A DNA stretch of 64,000 bases. Source: Cedecea sp000277545. Lineage in GTDB: Bacteria; Pseudomonadota; Gammaproteobacteria; Enterobacterales; Enterobacteriaceae. The translations under genes and the position numbers were made by a program. This document shows, one piece after another, positions 25,556-34,434 of this stretch. The stretch lies in the NCBI GenBank assembly GCA_050847315.1, contig CP193791.1. One strand, 5' to 3'. The notes beneath the pieces are model-generated. The model saw nothing but the letters and a program-made list of their open reading frames with translations. It was not told the origin of the DNA and searched no databases. Each line of letters opens with the position of its first letter. Position 1 is the first letter of the stretch.

Positions 25556-27946
25556 ATGTTCAAATCGCTTCGTTTCAGCCTGCTGGCCGCAGGTATCGCC
25601 GTTGCCTGCCAGGCGCAGGCCGCCCCGGCAGGGGATCTCCCGTTAATGCCCTGGCCGCAGCAGGTCGAACTCCCGGCCACGCAGGGCAGCCTGGCGCTGA
25701 CTAACGCCGTGTCTATTGCCATTATCGGCGACAAGCTCGACGGCGCCATTGACCGCTGGCGGCAGCGTATCAGCCTGCAAACCGGCTGGCAGCTTCAGCC
25801 TGCGGCTGCACAGCCGGCCAAACCCACGATTGCTATTCAAATCAAACAAGCCGTTGATCCACTGCCTAAAGCTGACAGCGACGAAAGTTATGCCTTAAGC
25901 GTGACGGCGGACGGCGTGAAGCTCACCGCTAACACGCGATTTGGGGCAATGCGCGGCATGGAGACCTTGCTGCAGCTGATTCAAAATGGCCCGCAAAACA
26001 CGTCGATTCCTTATGTAGAAATCAAAGATGTCCCGCGCTTCCCGTGGCGAGGGCTGCTGCTTGATTCGGCTCGCCACTTTATGCCGGTGAACGACATTCT
26101 CCGTCAGCTGGACGGGATGGCCGCCGCCAAGCTGAACGTCTTCCACTGGCACCTGACGGACGATCAGGGTTGGCGCTTTGCGTCGACTCATTATCCAAAG
26201 CTGCAGCAGCTGGCGAGCGACGGGCAGTTCTATACACAGGCGCAAATGAAACAGGTGGTACGCTATGCCACCTCGCTGGGCATTCGCGTGGTGCCGGAAA
26301 TCGACCTGCCGGGCCACGGTTCAGCGCTGGCTGTCGCTTACCCTGAGCTGATGAGCGCGCCGGGGCCTTACCAAATGGAGCGCAACTGGGGCGTCCTGAA
26401 GCCGTTGCTAAACCCGGCAAACGAAGCGGCCTACAAATTTGTTGATACGCTGATTGGCGAAGTTACAGCCATTTTCCCGGACAGTTACTTGCATATCGGC
26501 GGCGATGAGGTGGATGACACCCAGTGGAAAGAAAACGCCGCCATCCAGCAATTTATGAAGCAGCACAACCTGGCGGACTCTCATGCGCTGCAAACGTACT
26601 TCAACCAGCGGCTGGAGAAGATCCTCGAGAAACATAAGCGCCAGATGATGGGCTGGGATGAGATTTATCACCCGGATCTGCCGAAGAACATTTTGATCCA
26701 GTCCTGGCAGGGGCAGGATTCGCTGGGGGCGATTGCGGCCAAAGGCTACAAAGGCATTCTGTCCACGGGCTTTTACCTCGATCAGCCGCAGTCCACCGCC
26801 TACCATTACCGCAATGAAATCCTGCCGGTTGGGCTAAACGGGGTGGATCACATCCGCGAGGCCGACAGCGCACAGAGCTGGTTCTTCAACATGCCTCGCC
26901 TGAAAGGCAGTGCGGTAGAGGGCAGTTTTACGCTGGTGAAAAGTGACGGCGGCTGGCGCGGATTTATCGACTTCAAGGGCAAATCCCGCCGTGCAGTTCA
27001 TGACGTAAAATGGCTGAACCCAACTCAGGTAACCTTTACGGTAGACACCTGGATGGGGGAAACGCGCCCGGTAGTCACGCTGGAAAACGACAAGCTTAAT
27101 GGCTACTTCCTGGTGGGCAACGTGCGCTATCCGGCGACCGGGCAGAAGCTCGAGGGCATCCCGGATGGCAAACAGCCTGTGGTCCCAACCGAAGCGCAGA
27201 TGAGCAATATCCTCGGCGGCGAAGCGGCGCTGTGGGCGGAAAACGTGATCTCCCCGCTGCTGGATATCAAGCTCTGGCCGCGGACTTTTGCCGTAGCCGA
27301 GCGGCTGTGGTCGGCTAAAGACGTCACAGACGTGGACAATATGTACCAGCGTATGCAGGCCATTGATGCCTGGTCCACGGTCTCCGTTGGCCTGCGTCAG
27401 CACACCGAGTCCGTTACGCAGCTCACTCGCCTCGCCGGTACACCGGAGATCATGCCTCTGCAAATCCTCGCCCAGGCCATTGAGCCGGCGCAGTACTACA
27501 CGCGCCAGCATCTGAAATTCCAGGCCGGGAATTACAACCACTTTGAGCCGCTGAACCGCTTTGCCGATGCGCTTGGGGCCGAAAGTGGGCAGGTCAGGGC
27601 GATTAACGGTTGGGTGGACAAACTGATTGCCGACAGGGAAGACGGGAACAGTGCGGAAGCGTTGCGCCATATCTTCACTCGCTGGCAGAACAACACCCCG
27701 GATGTATTGGCGCTGATCGACGGCAACTACGTGCTAAAACCGCTCAAGCCGGTTGCTGAAGACGTGGACAAGCTCGCCGGGCTGGGCTTAAGGCTGACGG
27801 ATTTGGTGGCGAAGCAAGGTTCGCTCAGCGATGACGAGCTGAAGGCCATTCAGGCTCAGCTGGATGCTGCGGCGCAGACTCGTGATGAAGTGGTGATTGC
27901 GGCGGTGTATCCGCTGGAGAAACTGCTGCGGGCTGCCGTGAAGTAA
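25556..27946 (+). CDS. Secreted GH20 beta-N-acetylhexosaminidase (chitobiase-like)
   Basis: 796 residues with a Sec signal peptide (MFKSLRFSLLAAGIAVACQAQA, cleavage before APAG). Exported to the periplasm or beyond. An N-terminal GH20b domain (to about 150) precedes the (beta/alpha)8 catalytic domain; the catalytic pair Asp317-Glu318 lies in HIGGDEVDDTQW. A beta-rich insert sits at about residues 440-535, before the last barrel strand (GGEAALWAEN). It releases terminal GlcNAc/GalNAc, probably from chitooligosaccharides or glycans. E. coli K-12 has no gene here; mgtA is followed by ridA there. So this is an accessory gene. Confidence 0.9.
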   Translation: MFKSLRFSLLAAGIAVACQAQAAPAGDLPLMPWPQQVELPATQGSLALTNAVSIAIIGDKLDGAIDRWRQRISLQTGWQLQPAAAQPAKPTIAIQIKQAVDPLPKADSDESYALSVTADGVKLTANTRFGAMRGMETLLQLIQNGPQNTSIPYVEIKDVPRFPWRGLLLDSARHFMPVNDILRQLDGMAAAKLNVFHWHLTDDQGWRFASTHYPKLQQLASDGQFYTQAQMKQVVRYATSLGIRVVPEIDLPGHGSALAVAYPELMSAPGPYQMERNWGVLKPLLNPANEAAYKFVDTLIGEVTAIFPDSYLHIGGDEVDDTQWKENAAIQQFMKQHNLADSHALQTYFNQRLEKILEKHKRQMMGWDEIYHPDLPKNILIQSWQGQDSLGAIAAKGYKGILSTGFYLDQPQSTAYHYRNEILPVGLNGVDHIREADSAQSWFFNMPRLKGSAVEGSFTLVKSDGGWRGFIDFKGKSRRAVHDVKWLNPTQVTFTVDTWMGETRPVVTLENDKLNGYFLVGNVRYPATGQKLEGIPDGKQPVVPTEAQMSNILGGEAALWAENVISPLLDIKLWPRTFAVAERLWSAKDVTDVDNMYQRMQAIDAWSTVSVGLRQHTESVTQLTRLAGTPEIMPLQILAQAIEPAQYYTRQHLKFQAGNYNHFEPLNRFADALGAESGQVRAINGWVDKLIADREDGNSAEALRHIFTRWQNNTPDVLALIDGNYVLKPLKPVAEDVDKLAGLGLRLTDLVAKQGSLSDDELKAIQAQLDAAAQTRDEVVIAAVYPLEKLLRAAVK

Positions 27947-27955
27947 GAAAGAAAT

Positions 27956-27975
27956 GGCCCCGTGAAAGCGGGGCC
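27956..27975. terminator. Bidirectional terminator hexosaminidase/ridA
   Basis: Perfect 7-bp stem GGCCCCG / CGGGGCC with a 6-base loop between convergent genes; T-rich on the minus-strand exit, so best for ridA. Confidence 0.8.
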
Positions 27976-27997
27976 AGAAGCAAAGCGCGACGGCGAA

Positions 27998-28384
27998 CTA
28001 GCGGCGAACGGCGATAGCTTCGATTTCGATTTTAACGTCTTTCGGCAGACGAGCCACTTCAACGCAAGAGCGAGCCGGGAAGGTCGCATTATGTTCGTTG
28101 AAGAAAGCTTCGTAGGTGGCGTTCACGGTCGCGAAATCATTCAGATCTTTCACAAACACGGTGGTTTTCACGATGTCGCCCACTTTCAGGCCCGCGGATT
28201 CAACGATAGCCTTCACGTTTTCCAGGGACTGACGAGCCTGAGCGGCTACATCTTCCGGCACTTCGCCGGTTTTTGGGTTAACCGGGATCTGCCCGGAAGT
28301 GATGATCATGCTCCCGAGATCGACACCCTGAACATAAGGACCGATAGCGGCCGGTGCATTTTCCGTGCTAAGCGTACGTGACAT
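27998..28384 (-). CDS. ridA: 2-iminobutanoate/2-iminopropanoate deaminase RidA
   Basis: 128-residue YjgF/Rid protein that hydrolyses reactive enamine/imine intermediates from PLP enzymes. Signature residues include the arginine in FPARSCVEVARLPKDVKIEIEAIA. A trimer is expected. Downstream of pyrBI on the same strand, 71 bases after pyrI. Confidence 0.98.
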   Translation of the reverse strand: MSRTLSTENAPAAIGPYVQGVDLGSMIITSGQIPVNPKTGEVPEDVAAQARQSLENVKAIVESAGLKVGDIVKTTVFVKDLNDFATVNATYEAFFNEHNATFPARSCVEVARLPKDVKIEIEAIAVRR

Positions 28385-28455
28385 ACTTTCTCCTTAGTAT
28401 TGGATATAAACTCCGCCCATTATAGGGACGGGAAATTGCTTGTCATTAGTGGTCG

Positions 28456-28917
28456 TTAATCTACCAGAACCACGTGGCGAGCGAACTCTTTCTCGCAATA
28501 CTTGCACTTCAGGCTGATATCGTCGGCGCGCTGCTTCACGGCGAACGAAGAAGCCACCGGCTCGTTGTGGCTGATGCAGTTGGTGTTCGGGCACAGCAGC
28601 ACTTTCTCGATGCGATCCGGCAGGCTTGGGGTGCTTTTGCCCACCACTTCGTATTCGTCGATGCGGTTCACCGTGGCGTGCGGGGCGTACAGCGCCAGCT
28701 GATTCACCTGCTCGTCGGTCAGGAAAGTATTTTCAATTTTGATCAGATCTTTGCGACCCAGCTCGCGGGACGGCAAATTCAGGCCGATGGTAATGCGCTG
28801 GTCGGTTTCGGTCAGTTGGAACAGGGTCAGCAGCTTAAAGCCAACCTGAGCCGGAATGTGGTCGATAACGGTGCCGCGCTTGATGGCTTCAACCTGTAAT
28901 TTATTATCGTGCGTCAT
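28456..28917 (-). CDS. pyrI: Aspartate carbamoyltransferase regulatory chain PyrI
   Basis: 153 residues. Binds CTP/ATP through the N-terminal domain and zinc through Cys109, Cys114, Cys138 and Cys141, matching E. coli positions. Forms the dodecameric ATCase with PyrB. It follows pyrB by 16 bases. Confidence 0.98.
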   Translation of the reverse strand: MTHDNKLQVEAIKRGTVIDHIPAQVGFKLLTLFQLTETDQRITIGLNLPSRELGRKDLIKIENTFLTDEQVNQLALYAPHATVNRIDEYEVVGKSTPSLPDRIEKVLLCPNTNCISHNEPVASSFAVKQRADDISLKCKYCEKEFARHVVLVD

Positions 28918-28933
28918 CTTCTTGTCCTCTCAC

Positions 28934-29866
28934 TTAAACCAGTTCGCGATTCAATACCAGCGCCAGCAGCGCCTGGCGAGCAAAAATACCGTTCCCGGCC
29001 TGCTGGAAGTACCAGGCATGCGGCGTGCTGTCTACGTCGGTGGTGATCTCATCCACGCGCGGCAGCGGGTGCAGCACCTTCATGTTTCCGCGTGCGCCGG
29101 CCAGGTCGGCGGCGCGCAGGATAAACTGCGCCTTAACGTTGGCGTACTCAGACGGATCCAGACGCTCTTTCTGCACGCGGGTCATATACAGAATGTCCAG
29201 CTCGCCCACCACTTCGTCGATAGACTCGTGGCGGCTCCAGGCAATGCCTTTTTCATCCAGCATGTCGAGAATGTACTGCGGCATCGCCAGGGCATTTGGC
29301 GCGATGAAATAGAAGCGGTTGCCGTTGAACTTCGCCAGCGCCTGGGCCAGCGAATGCACGGTGCGGCCATATTTCAGGTCGCCGACCATGGCGATATTCA
29401 GGTTCTCCAGGCGGCCCTGAGTTTCCTGAATGGTGAATAAATCCAGCAGGGTTTGGGTCGGGTGCTGGTTCGCGCCATCACCGGCGTTCAGCACCGGGAT
29501 CTCACCGGAAAACTCGGTGGCCAGGCGGGCCGCGCCTTCCTGCGGGTGGCGCATCACAATGGCGTCCACGTAGGTACTGATGACGGAGATGGTATCCGCC
29601 AGCGTCTCACCTTTCTTGCCCAGCGAAGTGTTGCTGCTGTCGGAGAAACCCACCACGGACGCGCCCAGACGGTGAATGGAGGTTTCAAACGAGAGGCGGG
29701 TTCGGGTCGACGCTTCAAAGAAGCAACTGGCGATAACTTTGTGCTTCAGCAACTCCGGCTGTGGATTAGCTTTTAGCTTTGCCGCGGTTGCCAGCACCAG
29801 TTCAAGTTCTTCACGACTGAGATCATTGATGGAAATGATGTGTTTTTTATAGAGCGGGTTAGTCAT
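28934..29866 (-). CDS. pyrB: Aspartate carbamoyltransferase catalytic chain PyrB
   Basis: 310 residues catalysing carbamoyl phosphate + aspartate to carbamoyl aspartate, the first committed step of pyrimidine synthesis. The carbamoyl-phosphate motif STRTRLSFE and HPTQTLLDL are present. ATG 29866 (MTNPLYKKHIIS) by homology; the upstream frame to 29929 runs through the attenuator. Controlled by UTP through the pyrL attenuator. Confidence 0.98.
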   Translation of the reverse strand: MTNPLYKKHIISINDLSREELELVLATAAKLKANPQPELLKHKVIASCFFEASTRTRLSFETSIHRLGASVVGFSDSSNTSLGKKGETLADTISVISTYVDAIVMRHPQEGAARLATEFSGEIPVLNAGDGANQHPTQTLLDLFTIQETQGRLENLNIAMVGDLKYGRTVHSLAQALAKFNGNRFYFIAPNALAMPQYILDMLDEKGIAWSRHESIDEVVGELDILYMTRVQKERLDPSEYANVKAQFILRAADLAGARGNMKVLHPLPRVDEITTDVDSTPHAWYFQQAGNGIFARQALLALVLNRELV

Positions 29867-29895
29867 GCTTCTCTCCTGTTCTCGGGCCGACGGGC

Positions 29896-29922
29896 AAAAA
29901 AAAGGCCCCTCAACGAGGGGCC
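29896..29922 (-). terminator. pyrBI attenuator terminator
   Basis: Stem GGCCCCTC / GAGGGGCC with a 3-base loop, followed on the minus strand by eight T residues. The pyrL stop codon lies inside the stem, the geometry needed for UTP-sensitive transcription/translation coupling. Confidence 0.93.
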
Positions 29923-30032
29923 TTAGCAATTTGGGAATTTAGACATTCGACGGTGCAACGGGAAGAAAAACGCCCTGCCGCGTCTGCTTTCAGACGTCGA
30001 GCTGCGACATTTTTTTGAACACAGTAAACCAT
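29910..30032 (-). CDS. pyrL: PyrL leader peptide
   Basis: 40-codon ORF starting MVYCVQKNVAARRLK (E. coli PyrL starts MVQCVRH), with AGGA before the ATG and its TGA in the attenuator. A T-rich pause stretch (GTTTTTCTTCCC) lies mid-ORF. At high UTP the polymerase outruns the ribosome and terminates. The rest of the peptide diverges from E. coli, as expected when only translation, not the product, matters. Confidence 0.85.
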   Translation of the reverse strand: MVYCVQKNVAARRLKADAAGRFSSRCTVECLNSQIAKAPR

Positions 30033-30134
30033 GCTTCCTCCCGGCAAATTGTGGCGCATTATACGCGCGTGGGTGTTCTCTGCAAGCGCTAAAATCACAC
30101 TTTTTCATGGGCGCTGCAATCGGTTGCGGTGCAT

Positions 30135-30614
30135 TCAGGCCTGGCCCAGCATACGCATGATGCGGCGATGCACCAGCGGCGTTTTTTGCACTTCACGCGG
30201 CGCAATCCAGACCACGCTGCTGCCGGCGACCACGCCCAAAATCTCTGCGATGGCGTGATGATCGAGAATTTTTGCTATCGCTTTGCCGTAACCTGACACC
30301 GTATGCACCATGACAAATTCACTGTTGTGCTCAACGCTTAACACCATTTCGGCCACCGAACGCGCCGCGTTGGGCTGGGGCAAAGTCTGCGGGCTAAGAG
30401 CATAGATTTTTTGCCCTTTGGCATTGCGCAATTTGATAACGCCCAGCAGCTTGAGCAGGCGGGAGACGGTGGACTGACTGATGGCTTCGAAGCCGTGCTG
30501 TTTCAGGTCATGGCGCAGTTGCTCCTGGGAGTGATAACTCTTGTGGCTGATGAGCTGTTGGCACAGTTCAAGCTGGCGCTGCTCTTTCTCGAACGAGAGG
30601 CGGGATGTCCTCAT
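30135..30614 (-). CDS. ArgR-family arginine repressor paralogue of the arc cluster
   Basis: 159 residues from the ATG at 30614 (AGGAG 12 bases upstream; the frame is open to 30653). N-terminal winged helix with the ArgR recognition segment SQSTVSRLLKLLGVIKL (47-63). The C-terminal oligomerisation domain has GVVAGSSVVW (128-136) where E. coli ArgR has GTIAGDDTIF. The two aspartates that bind arginine are replaced by serines. It lies between pyrL and arcD in arc orientation, as a similar gene does in Salmonella, and probably regulates the arc genes. Confidence 0.85.
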   Translation of the reverse strand: MRTSRLSFEKEQRQLELCQQLISHKSYHSQEQLRHDLKQHGFEAISQSTVSRLLKLLGVIKLRNAKGQKIYALSPQTLPQPNAARSVAEMVLSVEHNSEFVMVHTVSGYGKAIAKILDHHAIAEILGVVAGSSVVWIAPREVQKTPLVHRRIMRMLGQA

Positions 30615-30772
30615 GATCTCTATACACTCCTGTGATGGCCGGTGCGTTTTCATTGCACGGTGGATGAACGTAATTTATTGATAGAAATGATTTTTATTAA
30701 TTTTATCTTTTTAAAATGTTGCCAATGGATGGAGATGAAGCGTTTAACGCCACAATCGTGGCGTTAATGGCG

Positions 30773-32242
30773 TCAGGCTATCTGTAAATTTCCACTTATG
30801 ACCAGTTTTAATGTCCATGCTGCCAGAGCCAGAATGGCCACGGCGATCGCCAGTTCATAGCTTTTCAGCAGCGGCTGACCCTGGGTTTTTTTCTGCCACA
30901 GGAACACCAGAATGCCCGGCGTGAATAACAGCGAGCTCAGCAACATCGAATCGCCTGCGGCGTAGCAAAGCCAGAAGCCGTAAGCCGTGGCAATCAGGCC
31001 AAGCACGATGCCGCCGGTTCGTGATTCCCCCTGTCCATAGCGCTCCCCGGTCCAGGCCAGCTTCAGCCCGTAGGCTGCGCTGAACAGGTACGGAGGCAAA
31101 ATGGCCGCCGTGGCAATGGAGAATAGCGCCTGGTAGCCGGCGGCGTAGAACAGGGTAAGGATCAGGAAGAGCTGAATTAAGCCATTGGTGATCCACAGTG
31201 AAAACGAAGGTGAATGACGGGCGTTCTCTTTGGCGAAAATTTTAGGGAAAATGCCGTCAATTGCCGCGACACGCGGTAATTCTGCGGCAAACAGCGTCCA
31301 GGCCAGCAGCGCGCCGGCTACGGACAGAATCACGCCTCCGGCAACGAACTTCGCTCCCCATGCCCCGACCACGCTTTCCAGCACGCCGGCCATCGACGGA
31401 TTCTTCAGCCCGGCCAGGCTCGCCTGATCGAGGATCCCCATCGACAGCACGCTGACCAGCACGTAAATCGCCAGCGCGCCCAGCAGACCAATGACCGTTG
31501 CCTTACCGATATCCTCACGTTTTGCGGCCCGGGCAGAAACAACGGTTGCCCCTTCAATGCCGATAAACACCCAGGTAGTTACCAGCATGGTGTTTTTAAC
31601 CTGGTCGAAAATTTCCGGGCGAGATCCTTCGACCAGCATCATGCGGCCCCAGAAATCCGCCGTGAACACGCCAATCCGAAAGGCAATCAGCACCGCGACA
31701 ATAAAGACCAGCAGAATGATGACCTTGACCACGGTGAGGATGGTGTTGATGTAGGCGGCTTCTCGCACCCCGCGAAGTACCAGGGCATGAACTAACCAAA
31801 GCACGATGGAGGCGCCGATAATCGACGGCAGGTTATTCCCGTCGCCAAACACCGGAATGAAAAAGCTCATGGCGCTGAACAGCAGCACCGCGTAAGAGAC
31901 GTTCCCGAGCCAGGCGGAGAACCAGTAGCCCCAGGCGGACTGGAAGCCAATAAAGTCGCCAAACCCGGCCCGGGCATAGCTGTAAACGCCGCCGTCAAGA
32001 TCCGGGCAGCGAGCGCTGAGATTCTGATAAATAAACGCCAGGCAAAGCATGCCGACGCCGGTAATGGCCCAGCCGATCAGCAATGCGCCGGGGGACGCTA
32101 CCGAAGCAAAGTTTTGCGGCAGGCTGAAAACGCCCCCGCCAATCATGGAGCCTATAACCAGCGCCACCAGCGCGCTGAGTCCGAGTTTTCTTTCACTGCT
32201 TGTGGAGGTGTCTGCGGCACCTTCATGGGTAACATCGGCCAT
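30773..32242 (-). CDS. arcD: Arginine:ornithine antiporter (ArcD-type, APC family)
   Basis: 489 residues, about 12-13 membrane helices, with the basic amino-acid antiporter signature LVIGSMIGGGVFSLPQN near the N-terminus. Exchanges external arginine for internal ornithine in the arginine deiminase pathway. ATG 32242 follows GAGAAAAGGAA; the ORF to 32272 is an upstream extension. Next to arcB (73-base gap). Confidence 0.92.
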   Translation of the reverse strand: MADVTHEGAADTSTSSERKLGLSALVALVIGSMIGGGVFSLPQNFASVASPGALLIGWAITGVGMLCLAFIYQNLSARCPDLDGGVYSYARAGFGDFIGFQSAWGYWFSAWLGNVSYAVLLFSAMSFFIPVFGDGNNLPSIIGASIVLWLVHALVLRGVREAAYINTILTVVKVIILLVFIVAVLIAFRIGVFTADFWGRMMLVEGSRPEIFDQVKNTMLVTTWVFIGIEGATVVSARAAKREDIGKATVIGLLGALAIYVLVSVLSMGILDQASLAGLKNPSMAGVLESVVGAWGAKFVAGGVILSVAGALLAWTLFAAELPRVAAIDGIFPKIFAKENARHSPSFSLWITNGLIQLFLILTLFYAAGYQALFSIATAAILPPYLFSAAYGLKLAWTGERYGQGESRTGGIVLGLIATAYGFWLCYAAGDSMLLSSLLFTPGILVFLWQKKTQGQPLLKSYELAIAVAILALAAWTLKLVISGNLQIA

Positions 32243-32315
32243 TTCCTTTTCTCCCGCTGCGCGAAGCAGCACAAGGGCAATACGGGCAGCGAGGGGTTCC
32301 CACTGCCCGACAGCG

Positions 32316-33320
32316 TTACGCGCCGAGCGTGGCGACCATCACGGCTTTAATGGTGTGCATGCGGTTTTCGGCTTCGTCGAAGACAATGGAGTGTGCTGAC
32401 TCAAAGACTTCCTCGGTCACTTCCAGCCCCTTCAGGCCGTAGGTTTCTTCGATCTCTTTGCCGACTTTGGTGTGTTCGTTATGGAAGGCAGGCAGGCAAT
32501 GCATGAACTTGACGTTCGGGTTGCCGGTCGCATTAAGAACGCTCTGGTTAATCTGGTAGGGCGTCATGATGCTTACGCGTTCAGCCCAGGCTTCTTTAGG
32601 CTCGCCCATCGAAACCCAAACGTCCGTGTAGAGGAAATCCACGCCCGCAACGCCTTCTTCCACGCTGTCCGTCAGCATGATGCGGCCGCCGGTTTCTTTG
32701 GCGATGGCGCGGCATTGCTCGACCAGCGCTGCTTCAGGCCAGAAGGCTTTCGGCGCGACAAGACGAATATCCATGCCCATTTTGGCTGCGCCCACCATCA
32801 GGGAATTGCCCATGTTGTTACGGGCATCGCCGAGATAAGCGAAGGAGAGATCCTGCAGTTTTTTACCCGGAGCGTGCTCCAGCATGGTCATCAGGTCGGC
32901 GAGGATCTGGGTCGGGTGAAATTCATTGGTTAGCCCGTTCCACACCGGCACGCCAGCGTATTCCCCCAGCTCTTCGACAATGTCCTGGCCATAGCCGCGG
33001 TATTCAATCCCGTCGTACATCCGCCCCAGCACGCGAGCGGTATCTTTCATGGATTCTTTATGGCCGATTTGCGAGCCGCTTGGCCCCAGATAGGTCACCA
33101 GCGCGCCCTGGTCAAACGCGCCAACCTCAAAGGCGCAGCGGGTACGGGTGGAGGTTTTCTCGAAAATCAGCGCGATGTTTTTACCGCATAGCGTTTTTTT
33201 CTCAGTTCCGGCCTGTTTGGCGGCCTTCAGTTCACGAGCAAGATCGATGAGGTACTGAATTTCTGCCGGTTTAAAGTCGAGGAGTTTCAGGAAATTACGG
33301 TTTTTTAGGTTGATAGTCAT
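32316..33320 (-). CDS. arcB: Ornithine carbamoyltransferase, catabolic (arc cluster)
   Basis: 334 residues. Carbamoyl-phosphate motif STRTR (57-61) and the ornithine-site HCLPAFH are intact. Runs citrulline phosphorolysis to ornithine and carbamoyl phosphate. The catabolic role is inferred from its place between arcD and arcC. A separate argI with ARG boxes lies at 36305. ATG 33320 preceded by AAAGGATAACGAA. Confidence 0.93.
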   Translation of the reverse strand: MTINLKNRNFLKLLDFKPAEIQYLIDLARELKAAKQAGTEKKTLCGKNIALIFEKTSTRTRCAFEVGAFDQGALVTYLGPSGSQIGHKESMKDTARVLGRMYDGIEYRGYGQDIVEELGEYAGVPVWNGLTNEFHPTQILADLMTMLEHAPGKKLQDLSFAYLGDARNNMGNSLMVGAAKMGMDIRLVAPKAFWPEAALVEQCRAIAKETGGRIMLTDSVEEGVAGVDFLYTDVWVSMGEPKEAWAERVSIMTPYQINQSVLNATGNPNVKFMHCLPAFHNEHTKVGKEIEETYGLKGLEVTEEVFESAHSIVFDEAENRMHTIKAVMVATLGA

Positions 33321-33352
33321 TTTCGTTATCCTTTGAATGAGAAGTTTTTTTA

Positions 33353-33502
33353 CCCTCACCCCGGCCCTCTCCCTGGAAGGGAGAGGGGGGAAATGCTGGT
33401 GATTCTGTTTCGTTTCCTGTCCCCTCTCCCCTGGGGGAGGAGGAAGTGCAGGCGGCTCGGTTTTATCCCCTCTCCCCTAGGGGAGAGGGTTAGGGTGAGG
33501 GG
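33353..33502. repeat. GC-rich palindromic intergenic repeat, copy 3 (triple)
   Basis: The largest copy: three successive palindromes of the CCCTCTCCC/GGGAGAGGG type between outer arms CCCTCACCCCGGCCCTC and GAGGGTTAGGGTGAGGGGG. It fills the arcB-arcC gap, so it would form stable RNA structures in the arc mRNA. Confidence 0.88.
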
Positions 33503-33506
33503 GCTT

Positions 33507-34421
33507 TCACGGCTCCCGAATTAACGTGCCTTTCTCCCCGGCCAGAATTGCCGGGCCATCCTCCAGCGCACCTATCCCGGCGATACCGTGGCAACTGGCG
33601 ACAAAGTGACTGCAGGCGGACACTTTTGGCCCCATCGAGCCTGCATCGAAGCTCATGCTTTCAAGCTCGGCTGGCGTCACGCTGGTGAGCGGGCGCTGCG
33701 CTGGTGTGCCCCAGTTGAGATAAACGGCGTCTGTGTCAGTGAGGATCAGCAGGGCGTCGGCCTCTATCTGGCGAGCCAGCAATGCGGCGGAAAGATCCTT
33801 ATCAATGACGGCTTCAATCCCGTGGTAGCCATCGGCTTTCTCCACCACCGGCACGCCGCCGCCGCCGTTACAAATAACCAGGTGGTCACGCTGGATAAGC
33901 GCCGTAATGGCATCGCTTTCGACGATGCGTTTAGGCAGCGGGGACGGCACCACGCGGCGGAAATACTGGCCATCTGCTTTTACCGACCAGCCTTTGTCAC
34001 GTACCAACGCATCCGCCTGCTCCTTGTTGTACACCGGGCCGATGTACTTGGTCGGATTGCTAAAGGCCGGATCCTGCGGATCCACTTCAACCTGAGTCAG
34101 CAGCACGCTGACTTCGCGGTCAGGCAGATGATTTTTCAGCGCCTGCTGCAGCATGTAGCCGATCATTCCCTGGCTCTCAGCGCCGAGAACGTCCAGCGGA
34201 TAAGGACTTACGTTTTGGTAGGCGCTGTTTTGCAGGGCCAGCAGGCCGACCTGCGGACCGTTGCCGTGCACCAGCACCACGCGCCAGGCGTGGGTGAGCT
34301 GGGCGATAGTTTTTGCCGCCAGCTCAATATTTTTACGCTGCAGGTCGGCTTCCAGCGGTTCACCACGCTTCAGCAGGGCATTCCCGCCGAGCGCGACTAC
34401 GAGAGTGGGTTTCTGTTGCAT
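33507..34421 (-). CDS. arcC: Carbamate kinase
   Basis: 304 residues. Makes ATP from carbamoyl phosphate and ADP, the energy-yielding last step of the arginine deiminase pathway. Motifs VVALGGNALL, HGNGPQVGLL, NGGGGVPV and the AVIDKDLSAALLA segment. Follows arcA by 13 bases. Confidence 0.96.
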   Translation of the reverse strand: MQQKPTLVVALGGNALLKRGEPLEADLQRKNIELAAKTIAQLTHAWRVVLVHGNGPQVGLLALQNSAYQNVSPYPLDVLGAESQGMIGYMLQQALKNHLPDREVSVLLTQVEVDPQDPAFSNPTKYIGPVYNKEQADALVRDKGWSVKADGQYFRRVVPSPLPKRIVESDAITALIQRDHLVICNGGGGVPVVEKADGYHGIEAVIDKDLSAALLARQIEADALLILTDTDAVYLNWGTPAQRPLTSVTPAELESMSFDAGSMGPKVSACSHFVASCHGIAGIGALEDGPAILAGEKGTLIREP

Positions 34422-34434
34422 ATGCTTTCCTCCC

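Noticed and set aside
33353..33502. CRISPR-like repeated units
   Set aside because: Repeats are palindromes of unequal spacing with no unique spacers; they belong to the extragenic palindrome family seen six times.
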